This document shows positions 38,822-47,993 of a DNA stretch of 64,000 nucleotides, piece by piece. The notes under the pieces were generated by a model. That model saw only the letters and a program-made list of their open reading frames with translations, did no database searches and was not told the origin of the DNA. The stretch's first letter is position 1, and each line of letters opens with the position of its first letter. The stretch spans positions 1,054,001-1,118,000 of the forward strand of contig NZ_AP024900.1 of NCBI RefSeq assembly GCF_024347075.1, written 5' to 3'. This DNA is from Vibrio rarus. Lineage in GTDB: Bacteria; Pseudomonadota; Gammaproteobacteria; Enterobacterales; Vibrionaceae. A program made the translations under genes and the position numbers.

Positions 38822-39708
38822 TATTCGACTCCTGCATTTAAGGCATCACGAATGCCTTCGCCAACGAGGTTAATAGTGATCACGCTATACATAATGCTCA
38901 GACCGGGTAACACCACCGTCCACGGCGCAAGATAAATAAGCTCAACAGAATCGCCTATAATCGCTCCCCACTCAGGGCTAGGGGCTTGGGCACCTAATCC
39001 TAAAAAGCCAAGGGCGGTAATATCTAGCAGGGCAACGGTTAACGCAAGTGTAAACTCAGCCGCAATGGGAGCCAACACATTAGGTAAAATAGAGACAGTG
39101 AGTAAATACCACTTATCCGCACCATCGAGCTTAGCAGACATGATGTAGTCTTTTTCCACTTCAGCGTGGATGACTTGATAAACACTGCGAATAAACCTTG
39201 GAATTAACGCCAAGCAGATGGCCATCATCACAGAGGTGATACCTGTGCCTAAAAAGGCAACAAAAATCAACGCCAGTAACAGAGATGGAATCGACATTAC
39301 TGTATCGAGTAAATGGTTTAAGGTACTGGAAATCAACCCTTTAGTCATTCCGGCAAGGGCGCCAATAATGCAACCAATGAAGGCTGCGATCAAGGTGATG
39401 CTTACTGCAGAACCTATGGTGATTTGTGAGCCAATCAATAGGCGGGAAAGTATGTCTCGGCCTAAATCATCGGTACCAAGAAAGTAGTCGATACTGCCTT
39501 CTCTAGCCCATGATGGTGGTTGCAGTAAAACGGACGACTGCATGACAGGATCGTGAGGGGCGATAAAAGGCGCGATCACTGTGATAATGATGATAAACCC
39601 AAGGTTCCACAAACCAAACATCGCCAAATTATTGCTTCTAAAATGACGCCAGAAGCGTTCCCTTTGTGTGGGTATGCTCTCTTCGAGATAGACGCTACTG
39701 TTTAGCAT
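38821..39708 (-). CDS. sapC: Peptide/putrescine ABC transporter permease SapC
   Basis: The 295-residue inner membrane permease begins with a cytoplasmic N-terminus and has about six helices, with the DppC-type N-terminal TM domain ([21 protein letters not shown]) and the EAA loop of the BPD_transp_1 family ([23 protein letters not shown]). [21 protein letters not shown] near the C-terminus is typical of DppC/SapC. Its start overlaps the end of sapB by 14 bases, indicating coupled translation. Confidence 0.93.
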   Translation of the reverse strand: MLNSSVYLEESIPTQRERFWRHFRSNNLAMFGLWNLGFIIIITVIAPFIAPHDPVMQSSVLLQPPSWAREGSIDYFLGTDDLGRDILSRLLIGSQITIGSAVSITLIAAFIGCIIGALAGMTKGLISSTLNHLLDTVMSIPSLLLALIFVAFLGTGITSVMMAICLALIPRFIRSVYQVIHAEVEKDYIMSAKLDGADKWYLLTVSILPNVLAPIAAEFTLALTVALLDITALGFLGLGAQAPSPEWGAIIGDSVELIYLAPWTVVLPGLSIMYSVITINLVGEGIRDALNAGVE

Positions 39709-40657
39709 ACCATTCCTTCCTTGCCAGTGGGTTAATAAGAGTTCCTAACATTTCTGAAAGGATTTGGGTGCTTAAAACAAAGGTTGCCACGACCATCACT
39801 CCTGCTTGTACTGCCACATAATCATGGTGACTAACGGCATCCAACAACCAGCGACCAATACCAGGCCAGTTAAATATGGTCTCGGTAATGATAGCGAAGG
39901 TAATCATGCTCGATAATTGCACCCCAATTTGTGGGATTATAGGGGGAATGGCGTTGCGTAGCACATGATGAAAAATAATTTCTACTTTAGACAAGCCTTT
40001 AATACGCGCAACGCGAATGTAGTTTTTGCCAATGACATCCGCCACAGAGGCACGCATTAAGCGAATAAAGTGCGTGGTGGGTGGCAAGGCCAATACCAAA
40101 GCCGGCAATATCAAATGCATGACCACACTGGTAAATGCCGCTTCTCGATTGGGGCTGTTACTTAGCCAAGCATCAACCATAGCGAACCCAGTAATATGTG
40201 GGATGTCATAGAGTAAGTTGTAGCGACCAGAAATGGGTAACCACTCAAGGCGTAATGAAAATAACATCACCAGTAGCAGAGCAACCCAGAATAACGGCGC
40301 GGAATTCCCCGCCATATAAAAGAAAGAGATCAGTCTATCCGACCATTTGTTTTGTCTGACACCCGCCAAGGTTCCAAGGGGCAAGCCGATACAAAGGGCT
40401 AAAATGAACGCAAAAAAGCACAGTTCTAGTGTGGCACTAAACACGACTTTTACTTCATTGAATATAGGCTGGCCTTGGGCGGTAACACCAAAGTTTAAAT
40501 GAGAAATCTCTTGCAGATATTGCAACCAACCGGGCCAAAAATCGGAAATGGCCCAAGGCGACGTTGGGTCGAGTCTCAGTATGCTGTAACCGACGAACGT
40601 TAGAATCAATAAAGTAATGCTAAACAAGAATAAGCGTCGCATCGTATAAATAAACAT
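39695..40657 (-). CDS. sapB: Peptide/putrescine ABC transporter permease SapB
   Basis: The 320-residue DppB-type permease starts MFIYTMRRLFLFSITLLILTFVGYSILRLDP, has about six membrane helices, and carries the EAA motif IRVARIKGLSKVEIIFHHVLRNA near residue 210 and the NWPGIGRWLLDAVSHHDY block near 265. It pairs with SapC to form the channel. It touches sapA by one base. In E. coli SapBCDF without SapA has been reported to export putrescine, so the substrate here is not settled. Confidence 0.93.
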   Translation of the reverse strand: MFIYTMRRLFLFSITLLILTFVGYSILRLDPTSPWAISDFWPGWLQYLQEISHLNFGVTAQGQPIFNEVKVVFSATLELCFFAFILALCIGLPLGTLAGVRQNKWSDRLISFFYMAGNSAPLFWVALLLVMLFSLRLEWLPISGRYNLLYDIPHITGFAMVDAWLSNSPNREAAFTSVVMHLILPALVLALPPTTHFIRLMRASVADVIGKNYIRVARIKGLSKVEIIFHHVLRNAIPPIIPQIGVQLSSMITFAIITETIFNWPGIGRWLLDAVSHHDYVAVQAGVMVVATFVLSTQILSEMLGTLINPLARKEWYAKQ

Positions 40658-42294
40658 TATTGGGCCCTCTCAACGTTTTCGAAGCTCAGCTTATTAAATG
40701 GATTAGTATTAAACCCCTTTAAAGAGCGATGCTTAACCCTAAATTGCATTCCATGGGCAATGGGAAGAATCGGCACTTCCTCGTCAAGTAAGTGCTGAAC
40801 TTGATGATACAAATTTACCCGATAACGCTTTTGAGTGGTTTCTTTAGCAAGATCGATCAAGGAATCGAAATCGGAATTACACCAAGAGGCGATGTTATCT
40901 GCTGTTCGTCCTACACCGCAGGAGAGTAGGGGACGGAATACGTTGTCAGGATCGCTGGTATCCGCACTCCAACCGGTAAGAATCATATCCGCCTCTTTGA
41001 TGCTTTGAAATGTGGTGCGAGATAAGCGTTCATCGTGATGAATGGATAAGGTTACTCCAATGTCAGCAAAGTTGGCTTGTATTAATTCAGCCACTTTTCT
41101 TGGGCTTGGGTTATAAGCGGTCGGCTCAAGTGACACCCATAACGAGAGTTTAAGTCCATTGCCGTAACCGGCCTCACGCAATAAGGCGCGAGCGTAATTT
41201 CGATCATAGCGTACTTGGGAGGAGCTTTGTTGATACGCCCAAGACTCAGGAGGCAGCAAGGAGTAAGCGGGCGTGCCATAGCCATAATAGACCGAATCAA
41301 TGACGGCATTACGGTTAATGGCCAAATTTAACGCTTTGCGCACCCGCGAATCATTGAGCGCAGGATTTAAGGTCCGCAGTGCAATGAAAGAAACATTCAT
41401 GCTTGGGTAAGCTTGCAACTCTAAATCGGGATGCACTTGAATGGTAGGAATTTGACTGGAGCGAGGTGAAAACAACACATCACATTCGCCACGTAATAAT
41501 TTGGCCAAGGAGCCAGTACCACGGGAAGAGATATCTAACACCATTTGCTTCATTTTAGCCGGTGTGCCCCAGTAGTGTTCGTTCCTGCGTAGGCGAATAA
41601 AATCATTGATACTGAATTTATCCAGATAAAAGGGGCCGGTACCCACAGGGTATTGATCAATACGCTGCTTTTGGTCGATGGCTTGCAGTTGCGCCGCGTA
41701 TTCTGCTGAATGGATACTAGAATAAGTGGTTGAAAGGTTTGATAAAAAAGTATTGTCAGGCTGATAGAGTTCAAACAGCACCGTATGCTCATCCAATGCT
41801 TTGACATCTTTTAGTGTATGCGAGAAACCAATGGCATCAAACCAAGGGTAGTTGCCTCCTCCCACATAATGGAAGGGGTGTGTGCTATCAATAATACGCT
41901 TAAAGGTAAACACCACGTCTTGTGCATTTAAAGGACGTGTTGGAGTAAACCAGTGAGTGGTTTGAAAAGAAACATTTTGGCGTAAGGTTAATTGATAACG
42001 AGTTCCCGTTTTGTCCACACTCCAGTGGGTGGCGAGCATAGGCTCTAACTCCAGACTTTGGCTGGATAGGTGAACAAGCGTGTTGAATATTTGCGGACTT
42101 ACTGCATCGGTGGCCAGATCATTGTCCACCAATTGTGGGTTAAAAGAACTGGGAGCCCCTTGACCACAAAAAATGAATCCGTCTTGTTTGATTTGATTGG
42201 ATACCGCCACTTCGCCACAACCAGAGACAATTAAGGCGCAAAGACCTAATAATCCAAATTGTAACGTTTGCCAAATATTCGCCTTCCTATACAT
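40657..42294 (-). CDS. sapA: ABC transporter substrate-binding protein SapA
   Basis: The 545-residue product is a family 5 solute-binding protein: FIFCGQGAPSSFNPQLVDND after the signal, the SBP_bac_5 core DVVFTFKRIIDSTHPF, and VRKALNLAINRNAVIDSVYYG near residue 330. From ATG 42294 it has a signal ending ALIVSGC, which looks like a lipobox and would make it membrane-anchored, unlike soluble E. coli SapA. An upstream ATG at 42330 is possible. It is the first sap gene, 35 bp after pspF on the same strand, so it may be co-transcribed with pspF. Confidence 0.9.
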   Translation of the reverse strand: MYRKANIWQTLQFGLLGLCALIVSGCGEVAVSNQIKQDGFIFCGQGAPSSFNPQLVDNDLATDAVSPQIFNTLVHLSSQSLELEPMLATHWSVDKTGTRYQLTLRQNVSFQTTHWFTPTRPLNAQDVVFTFKRIIDSTHPFHYVGGGNYPWFDAIGFSHTLKDVKALDEHTVLFELYQPDNTFLSNLSTTYSSIHSAEYAAQLQAIDQKQRIDQYPVGTGPFYLDKFSINDFIRLRRNEHYWGTPAKMKQMVLDISSRGTGSLAKLLRGECDVLFSPRSSQIPTIQVHPDLELQAYPSMNVSFIALRTLNPALNDSRVRKALNLAINRNAVIDSVYYGYGTPAYSLLPPESWAYQQSSSQVRYDRNYARALLREAGYGNGLKLSLWVSLEPTAYNPSPRKVAELIQANFADIGVTLSIHHDERLSRTTFQSIKEADMILTGWSADTSDPDNVFRPLLSCGVGRTADNIASWCNSDFDSLIDLAKETTQKRYRVNLYHQVQHLLDEEVPILPIAHGMQFRVKHRSLKGFNTNPFNKLSFENVERAQ

Positions 42295-42365
42295 CAGGCA
42301 CCATTGATTGCTCTTGAGAATGATCTGCATAATCTAACACTTATCTCGTATAAGCTCCATTAGGA

Positions 42366-43355
42366 CTAAACCATTTTATATTTTCTAAGCATGCCTCTGA
42401 ACTGGTGATAACTTAAACCCAGTAGCCCTGCGGCTTTCTTCTGGTTGTGCTGGGCGTGGTTTAATGCTTGATTCAGAAGAATAATGTCTTGTTCGTGCAC
42501 CCATTTTTTATAATCCAGAGGTACAGATAACCTTTGTTTTTCAATATCTTTGTTCTTATTTTCGTTACTCTGTGACCCATGTTCAAGGAAGGAGGGTTGA
42601 AACGGGTTAAAAATAAGCGCTTTAATGGGGGCGTTGGGATCGGGATTGAGATAAATAGCGCGTTCTACCACATTCTTTAATTCTCTGACATTGCCTGGCC
42701 AAGGGTAGTTAAGGAGTAACTCCTGGCACTGTGCACTAAAGCCGGCAAACAAGGGTAAACCTAACTCTTGACACATTTTAAGGGCGAAATGCTCGGCCAG
42801 AAGAGGGATATCTTCTACGCGTTGTTGCAAATTGGGTAACAAGATCACATCAAAGGCTAAGCGGTCGAGGAGATCGGAACGAAATGTGCCTTGTGCCGCC
42901 AATTGGGGGAGATCGGCATTAGTAGCGCAGATGAGCCTGACATCAGAGCGAAGAATGCGTTGCCCACCTACGCGCTCATATTCACCATACTCAATGACGC
43001 GTAATAGTTTTTCTTGAACCGACAGTGGCGTGGTTGCCAATTCATCTAAAAAAAGTGTACCACTTTCAGCGCGCTCAAAACGACCTTGATGCTTTTTTGT
43101 TGCTCCAGAAAACGAGCCAATTTCATGACCAAACAACTCCGAATCCACCACCCCTTCACTTAATGCCGCACAATTGAGACTAATGAGCGGTTTATCCCAT
43201 CGTTTTGATAAATAGTGCAGGCGCTGAGCAATTAACTCTTTACCTGTTCCTCGATCACCCACGATAAGTACCGGGCGATTGATAGGGGCAAGCTTGGATA
43301 CTTTATCCAAAACAGCCACAAAACCACTAGATTGTCCGATCAGAGTTTGGCGCAT
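42366..43355 (-). CDS. pspF: Sigma-54-dependent psp operon transcriptional activator PspF
   Basis: PspF is the bacterial enhancer-binding protein for psp, lacking a sensory domain and inhibited by PspA. The 329 residues are an AAA+ domain (Walker A GDRGTGKE near residue 33, Walker B GTLFLDEL near 100) and a C-terminal Fis-type helix-turn-helix (NQKKAAGLLGLSYHQFRGMLRKY). The sigma-54-contacting loop reads GSFSGA where E. coli PspF and NorR in this window read GAFTGA; two substitutions in this loop are unusual. It is divergent from pspABC and precedes sapA on its strand. Confidence 0.93.
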   Translation of the reverse strand: MRQTLIGQSSGFVAVLDKVSKLAPINRPVLIVGDRGTGKELIAQRLHYLSKRWDKPLISLNCAALSEGVVDSELFGHEIGSFSGATKKHQGRFERAESGTLFLDELATTPLSVQEKLLRVIEYGEYERVGGQRILRSDVRLICATNADLPQLAAQGTFRSDLLDRLAFDVILLPNLQQRVEDIPLLAEHFALKMCQELGLPLFAGFSAQCQELLLNYPWPGNVRELKNVVERAIYLNPDPNAPIKALIFNPFQPSFLEHGSQSNENKNKDIEKQRLSVPLDYKKWVHEQDIILLNQALNHAQHNQKKAAGLLGLSYHQFRGMLRKYKMV

Positions 43356-43682
43356 AGTACCCCTGTTGGTATTTTTAACCTATTAGTGGTTAATTAATTA
43401 CTATTCTGTGGGCTTGTCAAACTCGGCAAGGGAAAAACGGGGGGCTTATGGCGCAAGCTAGCTCAAAAAGTGCAGGTACATCAGGTTATAACTATTTGTT
43501 TTTATTGTAGTTATTATTTTTTGTTAGTAAAGTTGCCCTAAGGTTAAAATTAATGAGTTTCTTGGCATGTAAATTGGATTGATATTTGAAGATATCGCAT
43601 TTGATGACATCACCGCGTAGGGGAGATCCGCGGTGGTTTGATCTCAAACAGCCCCGTTGTCATACCGTTAAGGAGCCAATTT
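43356..43682. other. pspF-pspA divergent regulatory region
   Basis: About 327 bp, AT-rich in the middle, with no gene. It holds the sigma-54 promoter for pspA at 43562-43578 and must also contain the pspF promoter and PspF upstream activating sites, none of which I can define by eye. Confidence 0.6.
43562..43578 (+). promoter_or_regulatory. Sigma-54 promoter of pspABC
   Basis: TTGGCATGTAAATTGGA has GG at -24 and the -12 element TTGGA in place of TTGCA, with ten bases between the GG and the second G pair position. It lies about 105 bp before the pspA ATG and fits PspF control, although the -12 GC is degenerate. Confidence 0.8.
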
Positions 43683-44345
43683 ATGGGAATATTTTCTCGT
43701 TTTGCCGACATAGTCAATTCAAACATCAATTCATTACTGGATAAAGCCGAAGATCCGGAAAAAATGATTCGTTTGATCATTCAAGAAATGGAAGACACCT
43801 TAGTAGAGGTGCGAACCAACTTTGCCAAAGCCTTAGCCCAACGAAAAGAGTTGCAGCGCAGCGTCTTAGAAGTAGAACAGCTGGTCACTGAGTGGCAGCA
43901 AAAAGTGTCGTTGGCATTACGTCGTGACAAAGAAGACCTTGCTCGCGCCGCCCTTATTGAAAAACAACGAGTACAAAAAATATTAAGCTCATTACATACC
44001 GAGCAAAATTTAGTGGAACAAAGCATTGGCAAACTTGCTGACGAAGTGAGTAAGTTAGAGGGGAAAATTAATGAAACTCGAGCGCGTCAATCCGCATTGG
44101 TGATGCGAAAAACCACCGCCAAAAGTCGTAAAGATATTCAGCAACAACTGCATACCGGACGCACTCAAGAGACTCTGGCTAAATTTGAACAGTATCAACA
44201 AAAAATTGATCGATTAGAGGCTGAAGCCGATAGCTATAAGGTTAACAGTGAGGCCGAATTAGAACAGCAGTTTGCTGAGCTCCAATCTGACGATGAAATA
44301 GAGAAAGAGCTGCAAACGATGAAACAATCTATAAATAAAGAATAA
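43683..44345 (+). CDS. pspA: Phage shock protein A
   Basis: PspA is the peripheral inner-membrane effector that stabilises damaged membranes and holds PspF inactive. The 220 residues start MGIFSRFADIVNSNINSLLDKAEDPEK, with an amphipathic first helix, followed by long coiled coils (about 30-190) with heptad-like leucines and RKDIQQQLHTG. The AGGAG site lies ahead of ATG 43683; an upstream in-frame ATG at 43638 lacks support. It is first in pspABC behind a sigma-54 promoter. Confidence 0.96.
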   Translation: MGIFSRFADIVNSNINSLLDKAEDPEKMIRLIIQEMEDTLVEVRTNFAKALAQRKELQRSVLEVEQLVTEWQQKVSLALRRDKEDLARAALIEKQRVQKILSSLHTEQNLVEQSIGKLADEVSKLEGKINETRARQSALVMRKTTAKSRKDIQQQLHTGRTQETLAKFEQYQQKIDRLEAEADSYKVNSEAELEQQFAELQSDDEIEKELQTMKQSINKE

Positions 44346-44357
44346 TTAGGAGGCTGA

Positions 44358-44585
44358 ATGTCCACAGCACTTATCGCAATACCTCTCAGTGTGTTTCTTA
44401 TTTTTGTTGCGCCACTGTGGTTAATTTTGCACTACAAAAGTAAGCGTAAATTGGAACAGGGGCTGTCTGGTAGCGAGAAAGAGAAGCTGCAACAATTGTC
44501 AGCTAAGGCATTGCAAATGAAGCAGCGCATTGAAACCTTAGAAAAGATTTTAGATGCAGAATCGGCTAATTGGAGGTCTCGTTAG
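44358..44585 (+). CDS. pspB: Phage shock protein B
   Basis: PspB is a small inner membrane sensor that with PspC releases PspA from PspF. The 75 residues have one N-terminal membrane helix (ALIAIPLSVFLIFVAPLWLIL) followed by a cytoplasmic coiled coil (KLQQLSAKALQMKQRIETLEKILD). AGGAGGCTGA is a strong ribosome binding site. The stop codon overlaps the pspC start by one base. Confidence 0.95.
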   Translation: MSTALIAIPLSVFLIFVAPLWLILHYKSKRKLEQGLSGSEKEKLQQLSAKALQMKQRIETLEKILDAESANWRSR

Positions 44586-44968
44586 TGAAGGGGTTATATC
44601 GCGACACTCATAAAGGTAAATTGTCGGGCGTATGTGCCGGCATTGCTGCACGATTTGGCATAGAAATTTGGGTTGTGCGTATTTTATTTGTTTCGGCAAC
44701 CTTATTAGGTGGGGGAGCCATGATAGTGTTGGCGTATTTTGCCGCCAGTTTAATGCTTGAGAAACAAACCCCGCAAATATTTCAAACACGTCAACAACAA
44801 AGGGATCATCATATGAAGCAAAAGCCTTGGCAGTCGGGGCGCTCCGCAAAAGAGCTATTGACAGTGATGGACCAAGAGTTTGCTGAGATGGAGACAAATT
44901 TAAATGCAATGGAGGCTTACGTCACCTCTACAACTCGAAATACCCATAGTGCTTTTCGGGATTTATAA
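44585..44968 (+). CDS. pspC: Phage shock protein C
   Basis: PspC is the inner membrane partner of PspB in stress sensing. From GTG 44585 the protein has 127 residues: the PspC domain GVCAGIAARFGIEIWVVRIL near residue 14, with a polytopic hydrophobic stretch (LFVSATLLGGGAMIVLAYFAASLML), and a cytoplasmic C-terminal tail with an acidic helix. GGAGG lies eight bases before GTG and the start overlaps the pspB stop. No pspD, pspE or pspG follows. Confidence 0.93.
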   Translation: MKGLYRDTHKGKLSGVCAGIAARFGIEIWVVRILFVSATLLGGGAMIVLAYFAASLMLEKQTPQIFQTRQQQRDHHMKQKPWQSGRSAKELLTVMDQEFAEMETNLNAMEAYVTSTTRNTHSAFRDL

Positions 44969-45002
44969 TCGTGTGCAGATGTATGGCTTGGCTGAAATGA
45001 AA

Positions 45003-45033
45003 AATGCCAACCTTGTTAAGCAAGGTTGGCATT
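45003..45033. terminator. Terminator between pspC and the lipoprotein gene
   Basis: AATGCCAACCTTG (45003-45015) pairs perfectly with CAAGGTTGGCATT (45021-45033), 13 bp with a TTAAG loop. The T runs on either side are short, but the stem is strong; it separates two convergent genes. Confidence 0.8.
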
Positions 45034-45068
45034 GTCTATTAGGCATTAATTACACAGCGATGAGGTAA

Positions 45069-45737
45069 TTATTTTTTAGCTAGTGAGAACTGGTCAACAC
45101 GTACTTCTGTTTGTTTACCGATATTAGCGTCCATGTTAAGAGCTGATTTATCAGTTACTTTCAGTTTAGCGAAGATAGTCGCTGTGGTGTTGCTACCAGA
45201 GTTAAACTCTACAGATACTTTGTGGAATGATTTTCTTTCAGCGTGAGGTGCGTCAGCTAAATCACTTACGTGGAATGTTTTTGCTGTGAGTTCTGAACCG
45301 CTTGCATCGTTAACACCTGCGATAAGAGCTGTTGGTGAAGCGTCACCTTTCTTATCTTCAAAGTATACAGAGTAAACGTAATCTGTATTTGGTGTTAAAC
45401 CGTTTACTTGTTGGCTTAGGCCAGGAGTGGCTGAGAAATCGTCATCGGCACTGATAAAGCGAAGACGAGCTGAACCTTCGTCACTTTTGAAAGCAGAAAC
45501 TTTAGAACTACCTACATCACCTAGACCGTTTTTCTTGTCTGCATCTTTATGCCAAACGTCACTACGGCCACTGTTTGCTCTGAAATCACTGATTTGAGCA
45601 TCAGCAATTAGGTTATCACCAGATACGGCAGTTGTATTTGCAGCAGGGGCAACGGCTGCAGTTGAAGCGTTGTCACTTGGAGTTGCACAACCGGCAAGTA
45701 GGCCAGCGATAGCTAGAGCTAGATACATCTTTTTCAT
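45069..45737 (-). CDS. Unknown lipoprotein with a possible beta-sandwich domain
   Basis: I do not recognise a family with confidence. The 222-residue product has a clear lipoprotein signal (MKKMYLALAIAGLLAGC, Cys17) and an Ala/Thr/Ser-rich spacer to about residue 45. A polar domain follows whose pattern (ARLRFISADDDFSATPGLSQ, NGLTPNTDYVYSVYF, FNSGSNTTATIFAKLKV, VRVDQFSLAK) resembles the beta-sandwich of carbohydrate-binding modules: a NLTPNTDY-like turn, alternating hydrophobic strands and a final VDQFSL strand. Lys/Asp-rich, likely in the outer membrane inner leaflet. Its low-complexity start suggests abundant expression but this is only inference. Confidence 0.6.
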   Translation of the reverse strand: MKKMYLALAIAGLLAGCATPSDNASTAAVAPAANTTAVSGDNLIADAQISDFRANSGRSDVWHKDADKKNGLGDVGSSKVSAFKSDEGSARLRFISADDDFSATPGLSQQVNGLTPNTDYVYSVYFEDKKGDASPTALIAGVNDASGSELTAKTFHVSDLADAPHAERKSFHKVSVEFNSGSNTTATIFAKLKVTDKSALNMDANIGKQTEVRVDQFSLAKK

Positions 45738-46037
45738 AGTTTCAATCTCTCTTTTTTTAATAGGAGCCTTATTAAGACTGAAGAAAGATTACAATAGTAT
45801 TGTATTACTTTATGTGACTGAGCAGACAGTTTTGTAAGTAGAAGTGAATGAAAACTGGGGATTTTTATGAAACGTGAGGTAGTAATTATGCACTTTGTGA
45901 TATAAGTCATTAAAGCAAATAGAAAGGTAAATATGAATCTAACTGCTTAATCTTTTCTGTGGGACTTTACATTTTGCGCCTAGCAAGGAACAATCCTCCT
46001 AATTTAAAAAAAACACTGTGCATAGAACAGGAACCCT
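45738..46037. other. Intergenic region between the lipoprotein and VC0807-like genes
   Basis: 300 bp between divergent genes. The lipoprotein ribosome binding site (GGAG-like on the minus strand) is near 45760. I see only a 12-codon frame at 45867-45905 and no RNA gene or repeat. It should carry both promoters. Confidence 0.5.
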
Positions 46038-46739
46038 ATGAGTACCACCACAAAAAAGAAATCTAATCCGTTATTTGAAATACTATTTAATGTCATTATT
46101 CCCTCGCTTATTTTAATGAAGTTGAGTGGCGATGAACATCTTGGCTCTGTGATGTCTTTGATCGTTGCATTAGCATTTCCTGTTGTTTATGGAGGCTATG
46201 AGCTGATTAATAATAAAAAATTCAATTTTATTGCCGCTTTAGGCTTTATCAGTGTGTTGTTGACAGGTGGAATCGGTTTATTGCAGTTAGATACTCGTTG
46301 GTTAGCCATGAAAGAAGCGCTGATCCCTGGGTTGATTGGTATTGCGGTATTAGTGTCCACGTATACGCGTCACCCATTGATGCAAAAATTGATTTTTAAT
46401 AAATCCATTTTAAATTTGTCATTAATTGAGCAACGTCTACAGGAAAGAGGCAATGAGCAAGCCTTTGCCCGTTGTTTAATGAACTCGAACTACTTTTTCG
46501 CCAGTACTTTCGCTTTTTCATCAGTGATGAATTATGTGTTGGCTACTTGTATCGTTACCAGTCCCGCGGGCACTCCTGCTTTCAATGAGCAACTAGGCCA
46601 ATTGACCTTATACAGTTATCCGGTCATTGCCATACCGAGCATGTTGATGATGTTTGGTATTTTTTACTATGTATGGCGTCAAATCCGTAATATGACATCA
46701 CTTAAAACAGAACAAATTTTCGTCACTTCAGAGTCATAA
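46038..46739 (+). CDS. Integral membrane protein, VC0807-like
   Basis: The 233-residue protein has about six membrane segments: two near the N-terminus (FEILFNVIIPSLILMKLSG, VMSLIVALAFPVVYGGYEL), one with IAALGFISVLLTGGIGLL, one at ALIPGLIGIAVLVSTY, and two near the C-terminus. It resembles a family of Vibrio inner membrane proteins described only by a V. cholerae locus name, distantly like the IspZ/YciB fold. No enzymatic motif is visible. It stands alone; the function is unknown. Confidence 0.6.
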   Translation: MSTTTKKKSNPLFEILFNVIIPSLILMKLSGDEHLGSVMSLIVALAFPVVYGGYELINNKKFNFIAALGFISVLLTGGIGLLQLDTRWLAMKEALIPGLIGIAVLVSTYTRHPLMQKLIFNKSILNLSLIEQRLQERGNEQAFARCLMNSNYFFASTFAFSSVMNYVLATCIVTSPAGTPAFNEQLGQLTLYSYPVIAIPSMLMMFGIFYYVWRQIRNMTSLKTEQIFVTSES

Positions 46740-46934
46740 CTCAATCTTATTATCCTCTAAGTGCAAGGATGCACTTAGAGTGAACTCAATGAATCTCTTC
46801 CTTATTCCAAGATAAAACACCGCATTATCTCTGCAAAGGCCACCCTAAGGCATCCTTTAAATAATTCGCAACAAAATCAACACTTAAAAATACAGCCATT
46901 AACCTAGATATAACATCCTGAAACACTTATGATT

Positions 46935-46951
46935 AGTTTAAGTGCTGGGGA
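46935..46951 (+). repeat. 17-bp exact repeat in the RND operon promoter region (copy 1)
   Basis: AGTTTAAGTGCTGGGGA here is identical to 54538-54554 upstream of fpr. In this copy it overlaps an inverted repeat, AACACTTA...TAAGTGCT, ending 14 bp before the adaptor ATG. Confidence 0.6.
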
Positions 46952-46964
46952 ATAAGGATAGAGT

Positions 46965-47993
46965 ATGCGTGCTAAAGGAGTTGTAGCGCTTTTTATGGTG
47001 TTGTGGTTAAGCGGATGTGATAACACGCCCGTTGCTGTGACCGAACCTGAATCGCGTCCCGCAAAACTCATGGTGGTCTCCGTTGGGGAAAAAAGCTATG
47101 AGCGAATATTTCCGGCAAGTTCACTGGCAGGGGATAGAGCGGTGTTAGCTTTTCGTGTGCCAGGTGAACTTATTGAGCTCTCTGTCACTGCCGGTAAGGT
47201 GGTGAAAAAAGGCGAAGTACTGGCCACGTTAGATGATCAAGAATATAAGTTGCTACGTTCTCAAGCGAAAGCCAACTATGATCTCGCAGCCGTGCAATAC
47301 AATCGCAGCAAAAAGTTAATTGCAGATAAAGTGGTATCAGAACAGGACTTTGATCAAGCGAGAGCCAAGCTTAAGTCGGCGCGAGCAAATTACGACCAAG
47401 CCCTTGCTAACTATAGTTACACAAAGTTAGTGGCCCCCTTTGATGGCACTATCTCTCTTATTAATATAGATAACTTTGAATATGTCGCTGCCAAACAAGG
47501 GGTGATGAATATTCAATCAAATGAGCTACTCAAGATCATTTTCCCACTGCCTGACTCTATGCTTAATCGTTATCGTGACGGCATTGAATCCTACATGGTG
47601 TTTGATTCCTTCCCCGAACACAAATTCCCCCTGACTTTTCAAGAAATTGATACAGAATCCAATAGTTCCACCGGCAGCTATAAAGTGACCATGATAATGG
47701 AGCGCCCGGCAGATTTAGGGATACTTCCGGGCATGTCAGGCAACATTCACGCCACTATGCCTAAATCAAGTCCCACTCAATTGCCAAGTACCGCTCTGTT
47801 TACTTGTGGTACGCAAACGTGTGTCTGGCGAGTAACAAAGGACTCTACTGTAGAACAAGTGCCTGTCACCTTAAGTGAACAAGGCGAGGTGTTAACAGGG
47901 CTGAGTGATGGACAGAAAATTGTTGCCTCAGGAGTGACAGAACTGGCGCAAGGGATGCAAGTACGAGAGTGGATCAAGGAGAGAGGCTTATGA
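46965..47993 (+). CDS. vexI: RND efflux periplasmic adaptor (VexI-like)
   Basis: The 342-residue membrane fusion protein has a lipoprotein signal ending LWLSGC (Cys18). It shows the HlyD-like barrel-sandwich start VLAFRVPGELIELSVTAGKVVKKGEVLATLD near residue 60, an alpha-helical hairpin (about 90-140), and the beta-barrel motif LVAPFDGTISLINID. It links the inner membrane pump to an outer membrane TolC channel, which is not encoded here. Two adaptors preceding one RND pump is the VexIJK-type arrangement. Its stop overlaps the next start by four bases. Confidence 0.88.
   Translation: MRAKGVVALFMVLWLSGCDNTPVAVTEPESRPAKLMVVSVGEKSYERIFPASSLAGDRAVLAFRVPGELIELSVTAGKVVKKGEVLATLDDQEYKLLRSQAKANYDLAAVQYNRSKKLIADKVVSEQDFDQARAKLKSARANYDQALANYSYTKLVAPFDGTISLINIDNFEYVAAKQGVMNIQSNELLKIIFPLPDSMLNRYRDGIESYMVFDSFPEHKFPLTFQEIDTESNSSTGSYKVTMIMERPADLGILPGMSGNIHATMPKSSPTQLPSTALFTCGTQTCVWRVTKDSTVEQVPVTLSEQGEVLTGLSDGQKIVASGVTELAQGMQVREWIKERGL

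Noticed and set aside
44550..44909. A 119-residue minus-strand frame opposite pspC.
   Set aside because: It is antisense to the real pspC and shows no domain.
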